From: Planctomycetota bacterium
GTDB taxonomy: Bacteria; Planctomycetota; PUPC01; JABMSA01
NCBI GenBank assembly: GCA_013202185.1
Contig: JABMSA010000368.1
Coordinates: forward strand, 1 to 6,321
Length of the DNA stretch: 6,321 nt
Direction of reading: 5' to 3'
In this document: piece after piece, positions 1 through 5,582 of the stretch
Position numbering within the stretch: position 1 is the stretch's first letter
How the letters are laid out: every line of letters starts with the position of its first letter
Translations under genes and position numbers: made by a program
Notes under the pieces: generated by a model
Told to the model about the DNA's origin: nothing
Database searches by the model: none
The model's input: only the letters and a program-made list of their open reading frames with translations

Positions 1-276
1 CTCTTGGCGACGGCCCATCCGCACCCGGACGCTAAACACATACGAAGGACGGGGTACTTGATTTGTCGCTGCTGGTTGCCCCAGACTGCGGAAGTTGGGA
101 TGAACAGGTGCATGACCTCACTGTCTCATGGTCCTACGCCCAACCACTTTTGGGACGTTACCAATTCGCTGATTATCTTGCTTGTTGCCTTGGTTGCGTT
201 CTTGTGCCGCTATAGAGACTTACGACGTCTCTGCTGCCCTGGCCGGCAAAGTTGGGACGGAAAACAATTTATGGAA
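1..276. other. Stretch with no recognised gene (left edge)
   Basis: I see no convincing protein gene here. Open frames exist on both strands, but none has a good Shine-Dalgarno plus start, a steady codon bias or a recognisable motif. On the minus strand an ATG at 113-111 opens a frame that runs off the left edge (37 codons), too short to judge. Two small hairpins are visible: CCCAA (139-143) with TTGGG (150-154), and AGAGAC (214-219) with GTCTCT (227-232, 7-nt loop). TTGGGACG occurs twice (150-157, 252-259). The region could be a long leader of a gene lying to the left, transcribed from the minus-strand promoter at 438-465. Confidence 0.5.
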
Positions 277-280
277 GGTG

Positions 281-322
281 TGTGTAAAAGCAAAGGCGCC
301 CCACGGGGGGTTGTGAGGGGCG
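281..322 (-). terminator. Candidate intrinsic terminator
   Basis: Read on the minus strand, CGCCCC (322-317) can pair with GGGGCG (302-297) across a 14-nt loop. After two C residues comes a U-rich stretch, UUUGCUUUU. A larger alternative stem, AAGGCGCCC (344-336) with GGGCGCCTT (301-293), shares the same right arm, so several hairpins compete but all end just before the U-rich stretch. The U-run is broken by GC, so efficiency is uncertain. It lies about 110-150 nt downstream of the promoter at 438-465. Confidence 0.35.
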
Positions 323-432
323 AGGAGGGGCCGCAGGGCGCCTTCAATATTGTCAGACGTGCTTGAGTCGAGCCGCGAGTCGGTGTTGTCGTATTTCCAA
401 CTACAAGCAAATCACGTAAATCATTACAACAC
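283..432 (-). ncRNA. Putative small structured RNA, class unknown
   Basis: This is the interval between a perfect sigma-70 promoter (438-465, expected start near 430-432) and a terminator-like hairpin with a U-rich tail (281-322), giving about 150 nt. Its predicted 5' end, GGTGTTGT (433-426), can pair perfectly with ACAACACC (389-382). Alternatively GGTGTTGTAA (433-424) can pair with TTACACACACC (287-277) with one bulged base, closing the whole molecule. A strong GC stem, AAGGCGCCC with GGGCGCCTT (344-336 / 301-293), lies near the 3' end. I find no tmRNA, RNase P, SRP or known riboswitch signature, and no convincing open frame with a ribosome binding site. The promoter, fold and terminator geometry is seen directly; that the RNA exists is inference. 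It could instead be the 5' leader of a gene off the left edge. Confidence 0.35.
305..338 (+). other. G-quadruplex-type motif
   Basis: Four guanine runs lie on the plus strand: six G at 305-310, four at 317-320, four at 327-330 and three at 336-338. Linkers are 6, 6 and 5 nt. This meets the usual pattern of four G-runs of at least three with loops of 1-7 nt. It lies inside the loop and right arm of the inverted repeat 293-301 / 336-344, so hairpin and quadruplex would exclude each other. On the minus-strand RNA the same stretch is C-rich. Confidence 0.45.
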
Positions 433-437
433 CCTTA

Positions 438-465
438 ATTATACACATTTCAAATCGCTTGTCAA
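438..465 (-). promoter_or_regulatory. Perfect-consensus sigma-70 promoter
   Basis: On the minus strand the -35 box is TTGACA (465-460) and the -10 box is TATAAT (443-438), both exact matches to consensus, with a 16-nt spacer. The expected transcription start is near 430-432, with RNA running leftwards. It lies upstream of the structured interval 283-432, not of any recognised protein gene. Phased A-tracts directly upstream (469-513) would act like an UP element. It is the best promoter in the window. Confidence 0.75.
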
Positions 466-468
466 GGG

Positions 469-513
469 TTTTTTTCCTTTTTTCCGGTTTTTTTTGCTTC
501 TTTTGTCTCTTTT
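469..513 (-). promoter_or_regulatory. Phased A-tracts upstream of promoter (UP-element-like)
   Basis: Five T-runs on the plus strand (A-runs on the minus strand) lie at 469-475, 478-483, 488-495, 501-504 and 510-513. Their centres are 8.5, 11, 11 and 9 bp apart, averaging about one helical turn. Such phasing is known to bend DNA, and A-rich DNA just upstream of a -35 box is the usual site for contact by the RNA polymerase alpha C-terminal domain. The tract contains an inverted repeat, TTTTCCGG (480-487) with CCGGAAAA (515-522), which might be a regulator site. Confidence 0.55.
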
Positions 514-603
514 GCCGGAAAAGCCTTTATTGAGAAGGAATCCTGAGACGAACCGCTGATGGTTTTCCCGTGCTTTTCCCCGTTGTGCTGCAGCCTGCGG
601 CCG

Positions 604-624
604 AAAAAACGCGCCGCGGCGGCC
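604..624 (-). terminator. Weak candidate terminator after the Gfo/Idh remnant
   Basis: Read on the minus strand, a GC-only stretch (624-610) that can form a 4-bp stem (GCCG with CGGC, 3-nt loop) is followed by six T residues (609-604). It lies 19 nt beyond the stop of the Gfo/Idh remnant and could end transcripts coming from the operon to its right. The short stem makes this only a candidate. Confidence 0.3.
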
Positions 625-642
625 CGTTCAGGCTGTATTCAT

Positions 643-1075
643 TCACGGCTCCTGATACTGCACCTCCACGATCTTCCCCACCTCCGCTGAATCTCGAATG
701 GCCTCATAGAGCACGAGGCTCTTGTAGCTTCTCATGAATGTTGGATCGCGTAGTGCGGCCGTCCCTGATCGCCGCCAGGAAATCAACGATCTCGGCCAGG
801 TGGCCGGTGTCGTTGCCGCTGTCGCCGCTGCTGACGAACGTGGGCGGCTCGCGCCATTCAACGGGCTGGTGATCTTCCGTGATCCGCCAGCAGGATGAAT
901 TGTGGATGGTCATGAAATTGCCGCCCCTGACGGTAATCTCGACCTCTTCGGTGGGCACGCCGAACGATCGGCCGCAGTTGAGATTCAAAGACCCAACCGC
1001 GCCGCCGCTGAACTGCAGGCTTACCGCATACGCGTCGAAACCCTTCGCGAAAGCGAACACCTTAGTTCGGGACCG
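643..1075 (-). pseudogene. Gfo/Idh/MocA-family oxidoreductase, C-terminal remnant
   Basis: The minus-strand frame read from 1075 encodes a recognisable C-terminal domain of the Gfo/Idh/MocA NAD(P)-dependent oxidoreductases. VSLQFSGGAVGSLNLNC is the usual 'density of glycine after the central sheet' strand, and HLAEIVDFLAAIRDGR is the family's helix before the C-terminus. The frame then ends early at 704. Removing one base near 729-731 joins it to the second frame, which gives SYKSLVLYEAIRDSAEVGKI, the expected last helix, and stops at 643. The N-terminal Rossmann domain (roughly 200 residues in this family) is missing: a TGA sits at 1078-1076 and nothing similar is seen beyond it. The remnant is therefore truncated at its 5' side and frameshifted. 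It lies 177 nt downstream of the FeS aldo/keto reductase on the same strand and may be a lost fourth operon gene. The family assignment is firm; its former substrate is unknown. Confidence 0.75.
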
Positions 1076-1208
1076 TCAGACGTCGCCATGCCCGTATTAC
1101 TTGGCCTGAGTTTAATTCCGGTTCCGTGTGTTCCGTGGGCGGTACTTCTTCACACATTTTGGTGGTAACGGTAGCTTTGACTCACAATTAGAGCGGTCCG
1201 ACTTCAAG

Positions 1209-1224
1209 AGGCGTGGGAACGCCT
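1209..1224 (-). other. Hairpin downstream of the operon's last intact gene
   Basis: AGGCGT (1209-1214) and ACGCCT (1219-1224) form a perfect 6-bp stem with a 4-nt loop. On the minus strand it begins 28 nt after the stop of the FeS aldo/keto reductase. No U-run follows, so it is not a textbook intrinsic terminator. It may protect the mRNA 3' end or be a Rho-independent signal of a weaker type. The rest of the 1076-1252 gap holds only the direct repeat GTTCCGTG (1121-1128, 1130-1137). Confidence 0.35.
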
Positions 1225-1252
1225 TGTTCGCGGGCACACAGCCGGCCGCCGG

Positions 1253-2290
1253 TCAGCTCCGTGCCTCCCAATCGGCCATGATGGCTTTTGCTTTCTCCAC
1301 GGACGCCTTGACGGTCTCGATGATCGGCAGGTCGTATGGGCACTTCTCCTCGCACTCGCCGCATTCAGTGCACTTTGTGCCCTCCTCGCTCAGCTTGCCT
1401 GCGACCCATCCCGCGATTGATGCCGGCGGCAGGCGCTTGCACAGGCCGTGGAGATTCATCGCAGTTTGAATGGGCACGCCATGCGGGCAGGGCTCGCAGT
1501 AGTCGCACCGTCGGCAAAACAGCTTGCCCAGGTCCGCCGCGATCTTCTCCGCTCTTTCTTTTTCGGCGCCCTCGAGCACCGCGCCCGACGCAACAACCGC
1601 CACGATCTGCTCGATCTCCTCGACCTTCTCGATGCCGGGGATCGGCACCACGTCTGAAAAGCCATTGAGGAACTTGAACGCGAGAACGGCATCGTCGTAC
1701 TGCCCGCCGCACAGGGGCTTCATGGCAATGAAACCGAGAGCCCGCTCACGGGCCTTCGGGATCAACTCGTCCGCCGGCTCGGACGTGACGAGATTGAACG
1801 GAAACTGCACCGTCTCGAAGATCTCCTCTTCCACGAGTTCCAGTGCCGTGTCAAGGCTGTGCGACGTGAATCCGACGTGCGCCACGTCGCCCTTTCGCTG
1901 CGCCTCGAGCACGGCCTCCATCGCGCCGCCGGGGCCGGTTATCTGCTCCCACTTGGCCATGTCGGAAATGCCGTGAAACTGGAAAAGGTCGATCACGTCC
2001 GTTTTCATTTGGCGCAGCGACCGCTCGATCTCCGCCTGCGCGCCCTCCCTGGTGCCGCTGCCGCTCTTGGTTGCAAGGACAAGTCCGTCGCGGCGTCCGG
2101 CGATCGCCTTCCCGATCTTCGATTCGCTGTCGGTGTAGCCGGCGGCCGTGTCGAAAAAGGTGACGCCCAGATCGATGGCCGTCCGAATCACCGTTGCGGC
2201 CTCGTTCTCGGAAATCCGCTGAATCGGAATTCCCCCGAAGCCCACCGCCGAGACCCGCAGCCCGCTCTTGCCAAGTGTCATTTCACGCAT
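1253..2290 (-). CDS. Aldo/keto reductase with C-terminal 4Fe-4S motifs
   Basis: This is a 345-residue cytoplasmic oxidoreductase of the aldo/keto reductase superfamily, of the type fused to a ferredoxin-like tail (COG1453-like). The TIM barrel spans about residues 1-255. The catalytic tetrad is visible: D47 and Y52 in DTAAGY, K75 in LATKSG, and H106 in LFQFHG. The tail carries two cysteine groups, C259-x2-C262-x2-C265-x2-C268-P and C307-x2-C310-x2-C313-x3-C317-P, fitting two [4Fe-4S] clusters. It probably reduces or oxidises a carbonyl with NAD(P)H and passes electrons through the clusters; the substrate is unknown. There is no signal peptide. The ATG at 2290 has AGGAG (2305-2301) 10 nt upstream; M4 is a possible alternative start. 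It is the third gene of the operon, 40 nt after the Tat-type reductase, and a small GCGG/CCGC hairpin lies in that gap. It ends in TGA. The family call is firm, the role inferred. Confidence 0.9.
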   Translation of the reverse strand: MREMTLGKSGLRVSAVGFGGIPIQRISENEAATVIRTAIDLGVTFFDTAAGYTDSESKIGKAIAGRRDGLVLATKSGSGTREGAQAEIERSLRQMKTDVIDLFQFHGISDMAKWEQITGPGGAMEAVLEAQRKGDVAHVGFTSHSLDTALELVEEEIFETVQFPFNLVTSEPADELIPKARERALGFIAMKPLCGGQYDDAVLAFKFLNGFSDVVPIPGIEKVEEIEQIVAVVASGAVLEGAEKERAEKIAADLGKLFCRRCDYCEPCPHGVPIQTAMNLHGLCKRLPPASIAGWVAGKLSEEGTKCTECGECEEKCPYDLPIIETVKASVEKAKAIMADWEARS

Positions 2291-2330
2291 CGCTCATGAT
2301 CTCCTATCTATATTGCGGCAACCGCTCTGC

Positions 2331-3302
2331 TCACGCCGATCCGGCGTCCCATCCGAAATGCGACCTGAATTGGGCGTATTCTACGGACCGGTCGCGAATG
2401 AGCGCAGCGCCGGCCTTCGTGGCTTCTTTCATTTCGTCGGGTGTGAGGGGACGGAACTCTTTCGCCGCGCGGACGGCGCGTCTCACTTCTTCGGGGCTCT
2501 TCACGCCGACCGGGGCGCAGGCCACACCGGGCACGCTCAAGGGATAGCGAAACGAGCGGTCGTAGTCTTTCGCAAGTTGGCCGCCGCCGCCGAGCACCTT
2601 CATCGCGACGATGCCCATTCCCATCTTGTGGCAGGGAGCGATGATGTCGTCGGTGTCTTTTGCTATCGCCATGTGATTCACAAACGGCATTACAACGTCC
2701 AGGTCTTCAGCCTCTTTGAGGACGTGCAGCGCATGCGAGTGCGGCTGATGAACGCTCATGCCGATGAACCTTGTGAGCCCGTCGCGCTTGGCCTTGCGCA
2801 AGTACGTCAGCGCGCCGGCTTCGGCGCAGATTCTTTCGGCATCCTGCCAATCGCCCGACAGGCCGACGCCGTGGAGCAGGAGCAGATCGACGCGGTCCGT
2901 CTTGAGCCTCTTGAGGCTCTCCTGCAGGTCCATCTCGGCCTCTTTTGCGCCGGTGTGATCGAGCTTCGTTACGAGGAAAACCTCATCGCGCACGTCGGCG
3001 AGCAGAGGGCCGAGCGCCTCCTCCGATCCCTTGTAGTTTGGTGCGGTGTCGAAATACCGAACGCCGCCGTCGAGGGCGGTCTCGACGATACCCCGCGTGT
3101 TGATGTTCTCCCCCGCGATATACGCGCAGCCCAGCCCGAGGATTGTGACCGGCACTCCCGTCTTGCCGAGCTTCCGCCGGAGCAGGCCGGTGGCGGCGGG
3201 CGCGGGCGCGTCGTTGTTCTCCGCCATCACGCAGGCCAGCGGCAGCATGGCTCCCGCAGCCGCCGACGCCTTGAGGAATTCGCGACGGGTCAGTTTTTTC
3301 AT
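2331..3302 (-). CDS. Tat-exported aldo/keto reductase
   Basis: This 323-residue protein opens with a twin-arginine signal, T5-R6-R7-E8-F9-L10-K11, followed by an alanine-rich hydrophobic segment (about 12-27) and a likely signal peptidase site after V25-M26-A27. The mature part is an aldo/keto reductase TIM barrel with the full tetrad: D85 and Y90 in FDTAPNY, K113 in LVTKLD, and H144 in LLLLHG. Unlike the next gene's product it lacks a cysteine-rich tail. Export through Tat implies that it folds, and probably binds NADP(H), before crossing the membrane, as known for periplasmic glucose-fructose oxidoreductase of Zymomonas. Whether it turns over a nicotinamide in the periplasm is unknown. ATG 3302 has AGGAG (3315-3311) 8 nt upstream. 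It is the middle gene of the operon, 44 nt after the amidohydrolase stop. C24 follows P-L-A and does not make a normal lipobox. The family and Tat signal are clear; the substrate is not. Confidence 0.9.
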   Translation of the reverse strand: MKKLTRREFLKASAAAGAMLPLACVMAENNDAPAPAATGLLRRKLGKTGVPVTILGLGCAYIAGENINTRGIVETALDGGVRYFDTAPNYKGSEEALGPLLADVRDEVFLVTKLDHTGAKEAEMDLQESLKRLKTDRVDLLLLHGVGLSGDWQDAERICAEAGALTYLRKAKRDGLTRFIGMSVHQPHSHALHVLKEAEDLDVVMPFVNHMAIAKDTDDIIAPCHKMGMGIVAMKVLGGGGQLAKDYDRSFRYPLSVPGVACAPVGVKSPEEVRRAVRAAKEFRPLTPDEMKEATKAGAALIRDRSVEYAQFRSHFGWDAGSA

Positions 3303-3323
3303 GTTTGGTGCTCCTTACGGGCA

Positions 3324-3346
3324 CGCTGCCCGGGGCCGTGGCAGCG
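3324..3346 (-). other. Intercistronic GC-rich hairpin
   Basis: CGCTGCC (3324-3330) and GGCAGCG (3340-3346) form a perfect 7-bp stem with a 9-nt loop. On the minus strand the stem starts at the first base after the amidohydrolase TAG stop and ends 8 nt before the AGGAG of the next gene. There is no U-run, so full termination is unlikely. A role in mRNA stability, or in giving the upstream gene a different expression level, fits the position. Confidence 0.5.
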
Positions 3347-4633
3347 CTACAGTCCCAGCCGGAAAAATGCGTTTGCGTTTTCAAACAGCCAGCCACGCGC
3401 TACCTCTTTCGCGTCGTCGAGCCCGAGGTAGCCGATGTCGATCATATCTGAGAGCGCGATCGCAATGTTGTCTCGAGCGATCTGCGCGTGCGCCCAGGCG
3501 CGGTCCACGCTCCCTCCGAAATCCGACCCATAACCGTGAATCTTGCCGTGCGGCACGCACGATAGCGCCTGCTTGAACATATTCTGGCAGTAGATCGGGT
3601 CTATGATGTTGGCCCAACAGAAATCAATCGTGACGTTGGGGAAGTTCTTCGCCAGGTACAGCAGATCGGCACTGTAGGGCCAGTTTGCGTGGAAGATGTC
3701 GAACCGCACGTCGCGATGCAGCTCGAGGATCTTCGTCAGGCCGGCGGCGTTTGTCTTGACGATGTCGTTCCGTACGCCGGCCATGTGCCCCGTGTGGATC
3801 TGAACCGGAAGGTCCATGTCGCGGGCCATTCGCATGAACTCGTGGAAGAGAAAATCATCCAGCGGCCTGATCTGGTCGGGGTAGCCGGCGTTGCGGCGCG
3901 GATCTTCCATGAACCAGTTGAAAACCTCCTCGGCGGCGGCGCGGGTGGGGTTGCCGTAATCGATGGCGCGGCTGTACGCCGACTGGTCTTTGAATGCAAC
4001 CGCGCCGAATTTCTTCTGCACCTCGAAGATCTCGCGGCAGGCGGCCAGGTATTCATCCAGCGAAGTTACCGTGCGCCCCAGCGGCGCCACCATGCCCTGC
4101 ACGCCGTCGTAGCCGCGAATGCCGTGATAGCCGGGCAGCGAAATCACCAGCCTGGTGCGCGGCGTGAGCTTCAGCGTGCCGTCGATGATCTTCTTGACGT
4201 CCGGCCAGACGTCCCCCAGGCGCACGGCGATCTTCGCCTGCTCGAGGATGCCGTCATACACGGCCTCGTCGGTGAGATCGAGCAGCTTCTCCTGAACGCG
4301 CTCGAGGGCTTCGAGAGTCAGCTCGTCTTCGTCGTAAAACTTCTTGAGCACGCGGCGCGTAACCTGTGCGTAGCCGGTGTGGCAGGTCCGCTTCCACGCC
4401 CTCTCGAGGATCGGCCAGCGCTCGTCGAGCGACCGACTGGTATCGTCAAGGATCGCGATGTCCGCGTCGGACGATGCGCTGAGCACGTCGCTGTTGAAGT
4501 AGCCGCTCTTTATTGCGGCAATGGCGTCCGTGTATTTCGGCCCGCACGCGCCCGAGTGATCGTGGCAGTCGACCAGGGCAACGCTCTCGCAATAATCCCG
4601 GAGTTCCTGAAAAAAGCTCGCCGTGCCTTTCAT
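3347..4633 (-). CDS. Amidohydrolase-superfamily protein, uronate-isomerase-like
   Basis: This 428-residue protein has the metal-site pattern of TIM-barrel amidohydrolases: H24-x-H26 in VDCHDHSG after strand 1, H280 and H283 in QIHTGH, H315 in DIFHANWPY, and D371 in GYGSDFG at the last strand. K215 (AVAFKDQ) lies where some members carry a bridging carbamylated lysine. Length and motif order fit the amidohydrolase-2 / glucuronate-isomerase-like group, which hydrolyses, decarboxylates or isomerises sugar acids and related compounds. The exact reaction cannot be read from the sequence. There is no signal peptide, so it is cytoplasmic. ATG 4633 is supported by AAGGAAA with its AGGA core 9 nt upstream. 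It is the first gene of the three-gene operon, transcribed from the promoter at 4684-4712 with a leader of about 44 nt. It ends in TAG, which shows that amber serves as a normal stop in this genome. The superfamily is confident, the subfamily tentative. Confidence 0.85.
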   Translation of the reverse strand: MKGTASFFQELRDYCESVALVDCHDHSGACGPKYTDAIAAIKSGYFNSDVLSASSDADIAILDDTSRSLDERWPILERAWKRTCHTGYAQVTRRVLKKFYDEDELTLEALERVQEKLLDLTDEAVYDGILEQAKIAVRLGDVWPDVKKIIDGTLKLTPRTRLVISLPGYHGIRGYDGVQGMVAPLGRTVTSLDEYLAACREIFEVQKKFGAVAFKDQSAYSRAIDYGNPTRAAAEEVFNWFMEDPRRNAGYPDQIRPLDDFLFHEFMRMARDMDLPVQIHTGHMAGVRNDIVKTNAAGLTKILELHRDVRFDIFHANWPYSADLLYLAKNFPNVTIDFCWANIIDPIYCQNMFKQALSCVPHGKIHGYGSDFGGSVDRAWAHAQIARDNIAIALSDMIDIGYLGLDDAKEVARGWLFENANAFFRLGL

Positions 4634-4683
4634 AGTTCGGTTTCCTTTGGTCTTGCTGTTTTCGGGTACTGCATCGTCGAAAA

Positions 4684-4712
4684 AGTATAGCGGAGCCGGG
4701 TGGGCATTTCAA
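4684..4712 (-). promoter_or_regulatory. Sigma-70 promoter of the amidohydrolase-reductase operon
   Basis: On the minus strand the -35 box is TTGAAA (4712-4707) and the -10 box is TATACT (4689-4684), each 5 of 6 to consensus with an ideal 17-nt spacer. The expected start is A4677, which gives a leader of about 44 nt before ATG 4633. The boxes are of the housekeeping type, so the divergent ECF sigma factor need not drive this operon. Confidence 0.7.
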
Positions 4713-4969
4713 GGTGGTAAGCAGATTGCGGAGCCCCGGCGCAGGCACGTGGTGAGCCGTCCCGGGCCGACCGGCCACGGAGCCTTTCCTCCGCGCCTTC
4801 ACGATGCAACCAGGATGGCCGGATCATCCTCAACGAAATCTTCACTCCGGAGCCGTCAGAACAGTACTGGAAGAAACGGCCCCAACCAATTGTGGAACGT
4901 CAGCAAGATTTTTTCGAACATGTTGCCTGCTCGTGCGTCTATCATTATAGAAAGCGGAGCAAACGGTTC
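4713..4969. other. Divergent intergenic region between operon and sigma gene
   Basis: No gene is seen here. A CGGAG/CTCCG hairpin (4778-4782, 4789-4793) and an 8-bp palindrome, AACATGTT (4917-4924), are present. Regulatory sites for the sigma gene should lie in the right-hand part. Confidence 0.5.
4894..4918 (+). promoter_or_regulatory. Possible ECF-type promoter of the sigma gene
   Basis: GGAAC (4894-4898) matches the usual -35 motif of ECF sigma factors. Sixteen nt later CGAA (4915-4918) sits where the less conserved -10 motif would be. The predicted start near 4925 would give a leader of about 45 nt. ECF genes often transcribe themselves, so the position is sensible, but the -10 match is loose and the motif is short. 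Confidence 0.22.
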
Positions 4970-5548
4970 ATGAACCCACGCACCCGGGACGCAAAGAGAA
5001 CGCGCGCGCCGTCGGCACACGCCCAAGATGCCCCTTTCGATTTCGTTGCGATCGTCGATCGTTACGAAACGCCCCTCCTGCGCTATGTGGGGCAGCTTCT
5101 CGGGCCGAACCGCGACGCCGCCGAATAGGCAGTCCAGGAAGCGTTCCTCCGCCTTCACCGGCAGGTACACAGGCGCGGCATAGCGAGCATCGAGAACCTT
5201 GCAAGCTGGCTGTTTCGTGTCGCACACAACCTCGCCGTCACTTCGCTCCGCAAGCAAAAACTGGATAAGAAACTCCGCGAGCAGGTCGCCGCCGACGTAG
5301 CCGACGGCCCCGAGCCGGCGGACGCGCTCGATGCGCTCGTCCGAAAGGAAATGTGCGACCGCGCACTCGCCGAACTGCAAACGCTGCCCGAGCAGCACAG
5401 GCAGGTCATACTGCTCAGAATCATTCAAGGCTTCAGCTTCCGCGAGATAGGTGAAATCATGGGGCTGTCGATCAGCCACGTTTCGTATCGGCTCAACCAG
5501 GCCCTCCGCGAGATGTCGCGGCGCCTCAAAAACGCGGGCCTCACGTGA
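4970..5548 (+). pseudogene. ECF RNA polymerase sigma factor, interrupted by in-frame TAG
   Basis: Read through, this is a 192-codon sigma-70 family ECF factor. Region 2 spans about residues 23-96 (FVAIVDRYETPLLRYV, then AVQEAFLRLHR and LASWLFRVAHNLA). Region 4 spans about 128-188 (LQTLPEQHRQVILLR, then FSFREIGEIMGLSISHVSYR, the helix-turn-helix that reads the -35 element). Codon 53 (5126-5128) is TAG, between DAAE and AVQEAF, where relatives usually carry D or E; one G-to-T change from GAG would create it. The remaining 139 codons are intact with no frameshift, so the lesion is recent, a sequencing error, or suppressed. The ATG start has GGAG (4956-4959) 10 nt upstream. After the stop only an internal ATG at 5351 could restart, giving region 4 alone. 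A zinc-finger anti-sigma gene follows 34 nt later, the usual pairing. The family is certain; functionality is doubtful. Confidence 0.85.
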
Positions 5549-5582
5549 GCACACACAATACCCTGTAAGGGGGTGATGACAT

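Noticed and set aside
1..113. Minus-strand frame from ATG 113 running off the left edge
   Set aside because: Only 37 codons are visible, and the only Shine-Dalgarno-like bases are 2 nt from the ATG; it cannot be supported, though the promoter at 438-465 points this way.
4..366. Plus-strand open frame of 120 codons starting with TTG
   Set aside because: It has no ribosome binding site, no codon bias and an odd composition, and it runs through the inverted repeat and G-rich loop. Another frame (36-209) also looks faintly protein-like but has no usable start and matches nothing I recognise.
3225..3236. Lipoprotein lipobox (P-L-A-C24) in the Tat-type aldo/keto reductase
   Set aside because: Position -3 is proline rather than L, V or I; the better cleavage site is after V-M-A at residue 27.
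2268..3431. Long plus-strand open frame (387 codons)
   Set aside because: It lies antisense to the Tat-type aldo/keto reductase, whose motifs and ribosome binding site are clear; it shows no recognisable motif and is a by-product of GC-rich codon bias.
3689..4690. Plus-strand open frame of 333 codons
   Set aside because: It is antisense to the amidohydrolase, with no domain sense or supported start.
4923..4951. TTGCCT, 17 nt, TATAGA as a sigma-70 promoter for the sigma gene
   Set aside because: Boxes and spacing are fair, but the start would fall near 4958, inside the GGAG ribosome binding site (4956-4959), leaving no usable leader.
4856..5554. Minus-strand open frame of 232 codons across the sigma gene
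   Set aside because: The plus strand encodes unmistakable sigma regions 2 and 4 over the same bases. The uninterrupted antisense frame is tempting because the sigma frame has a stop, but it has no recognisable motif.
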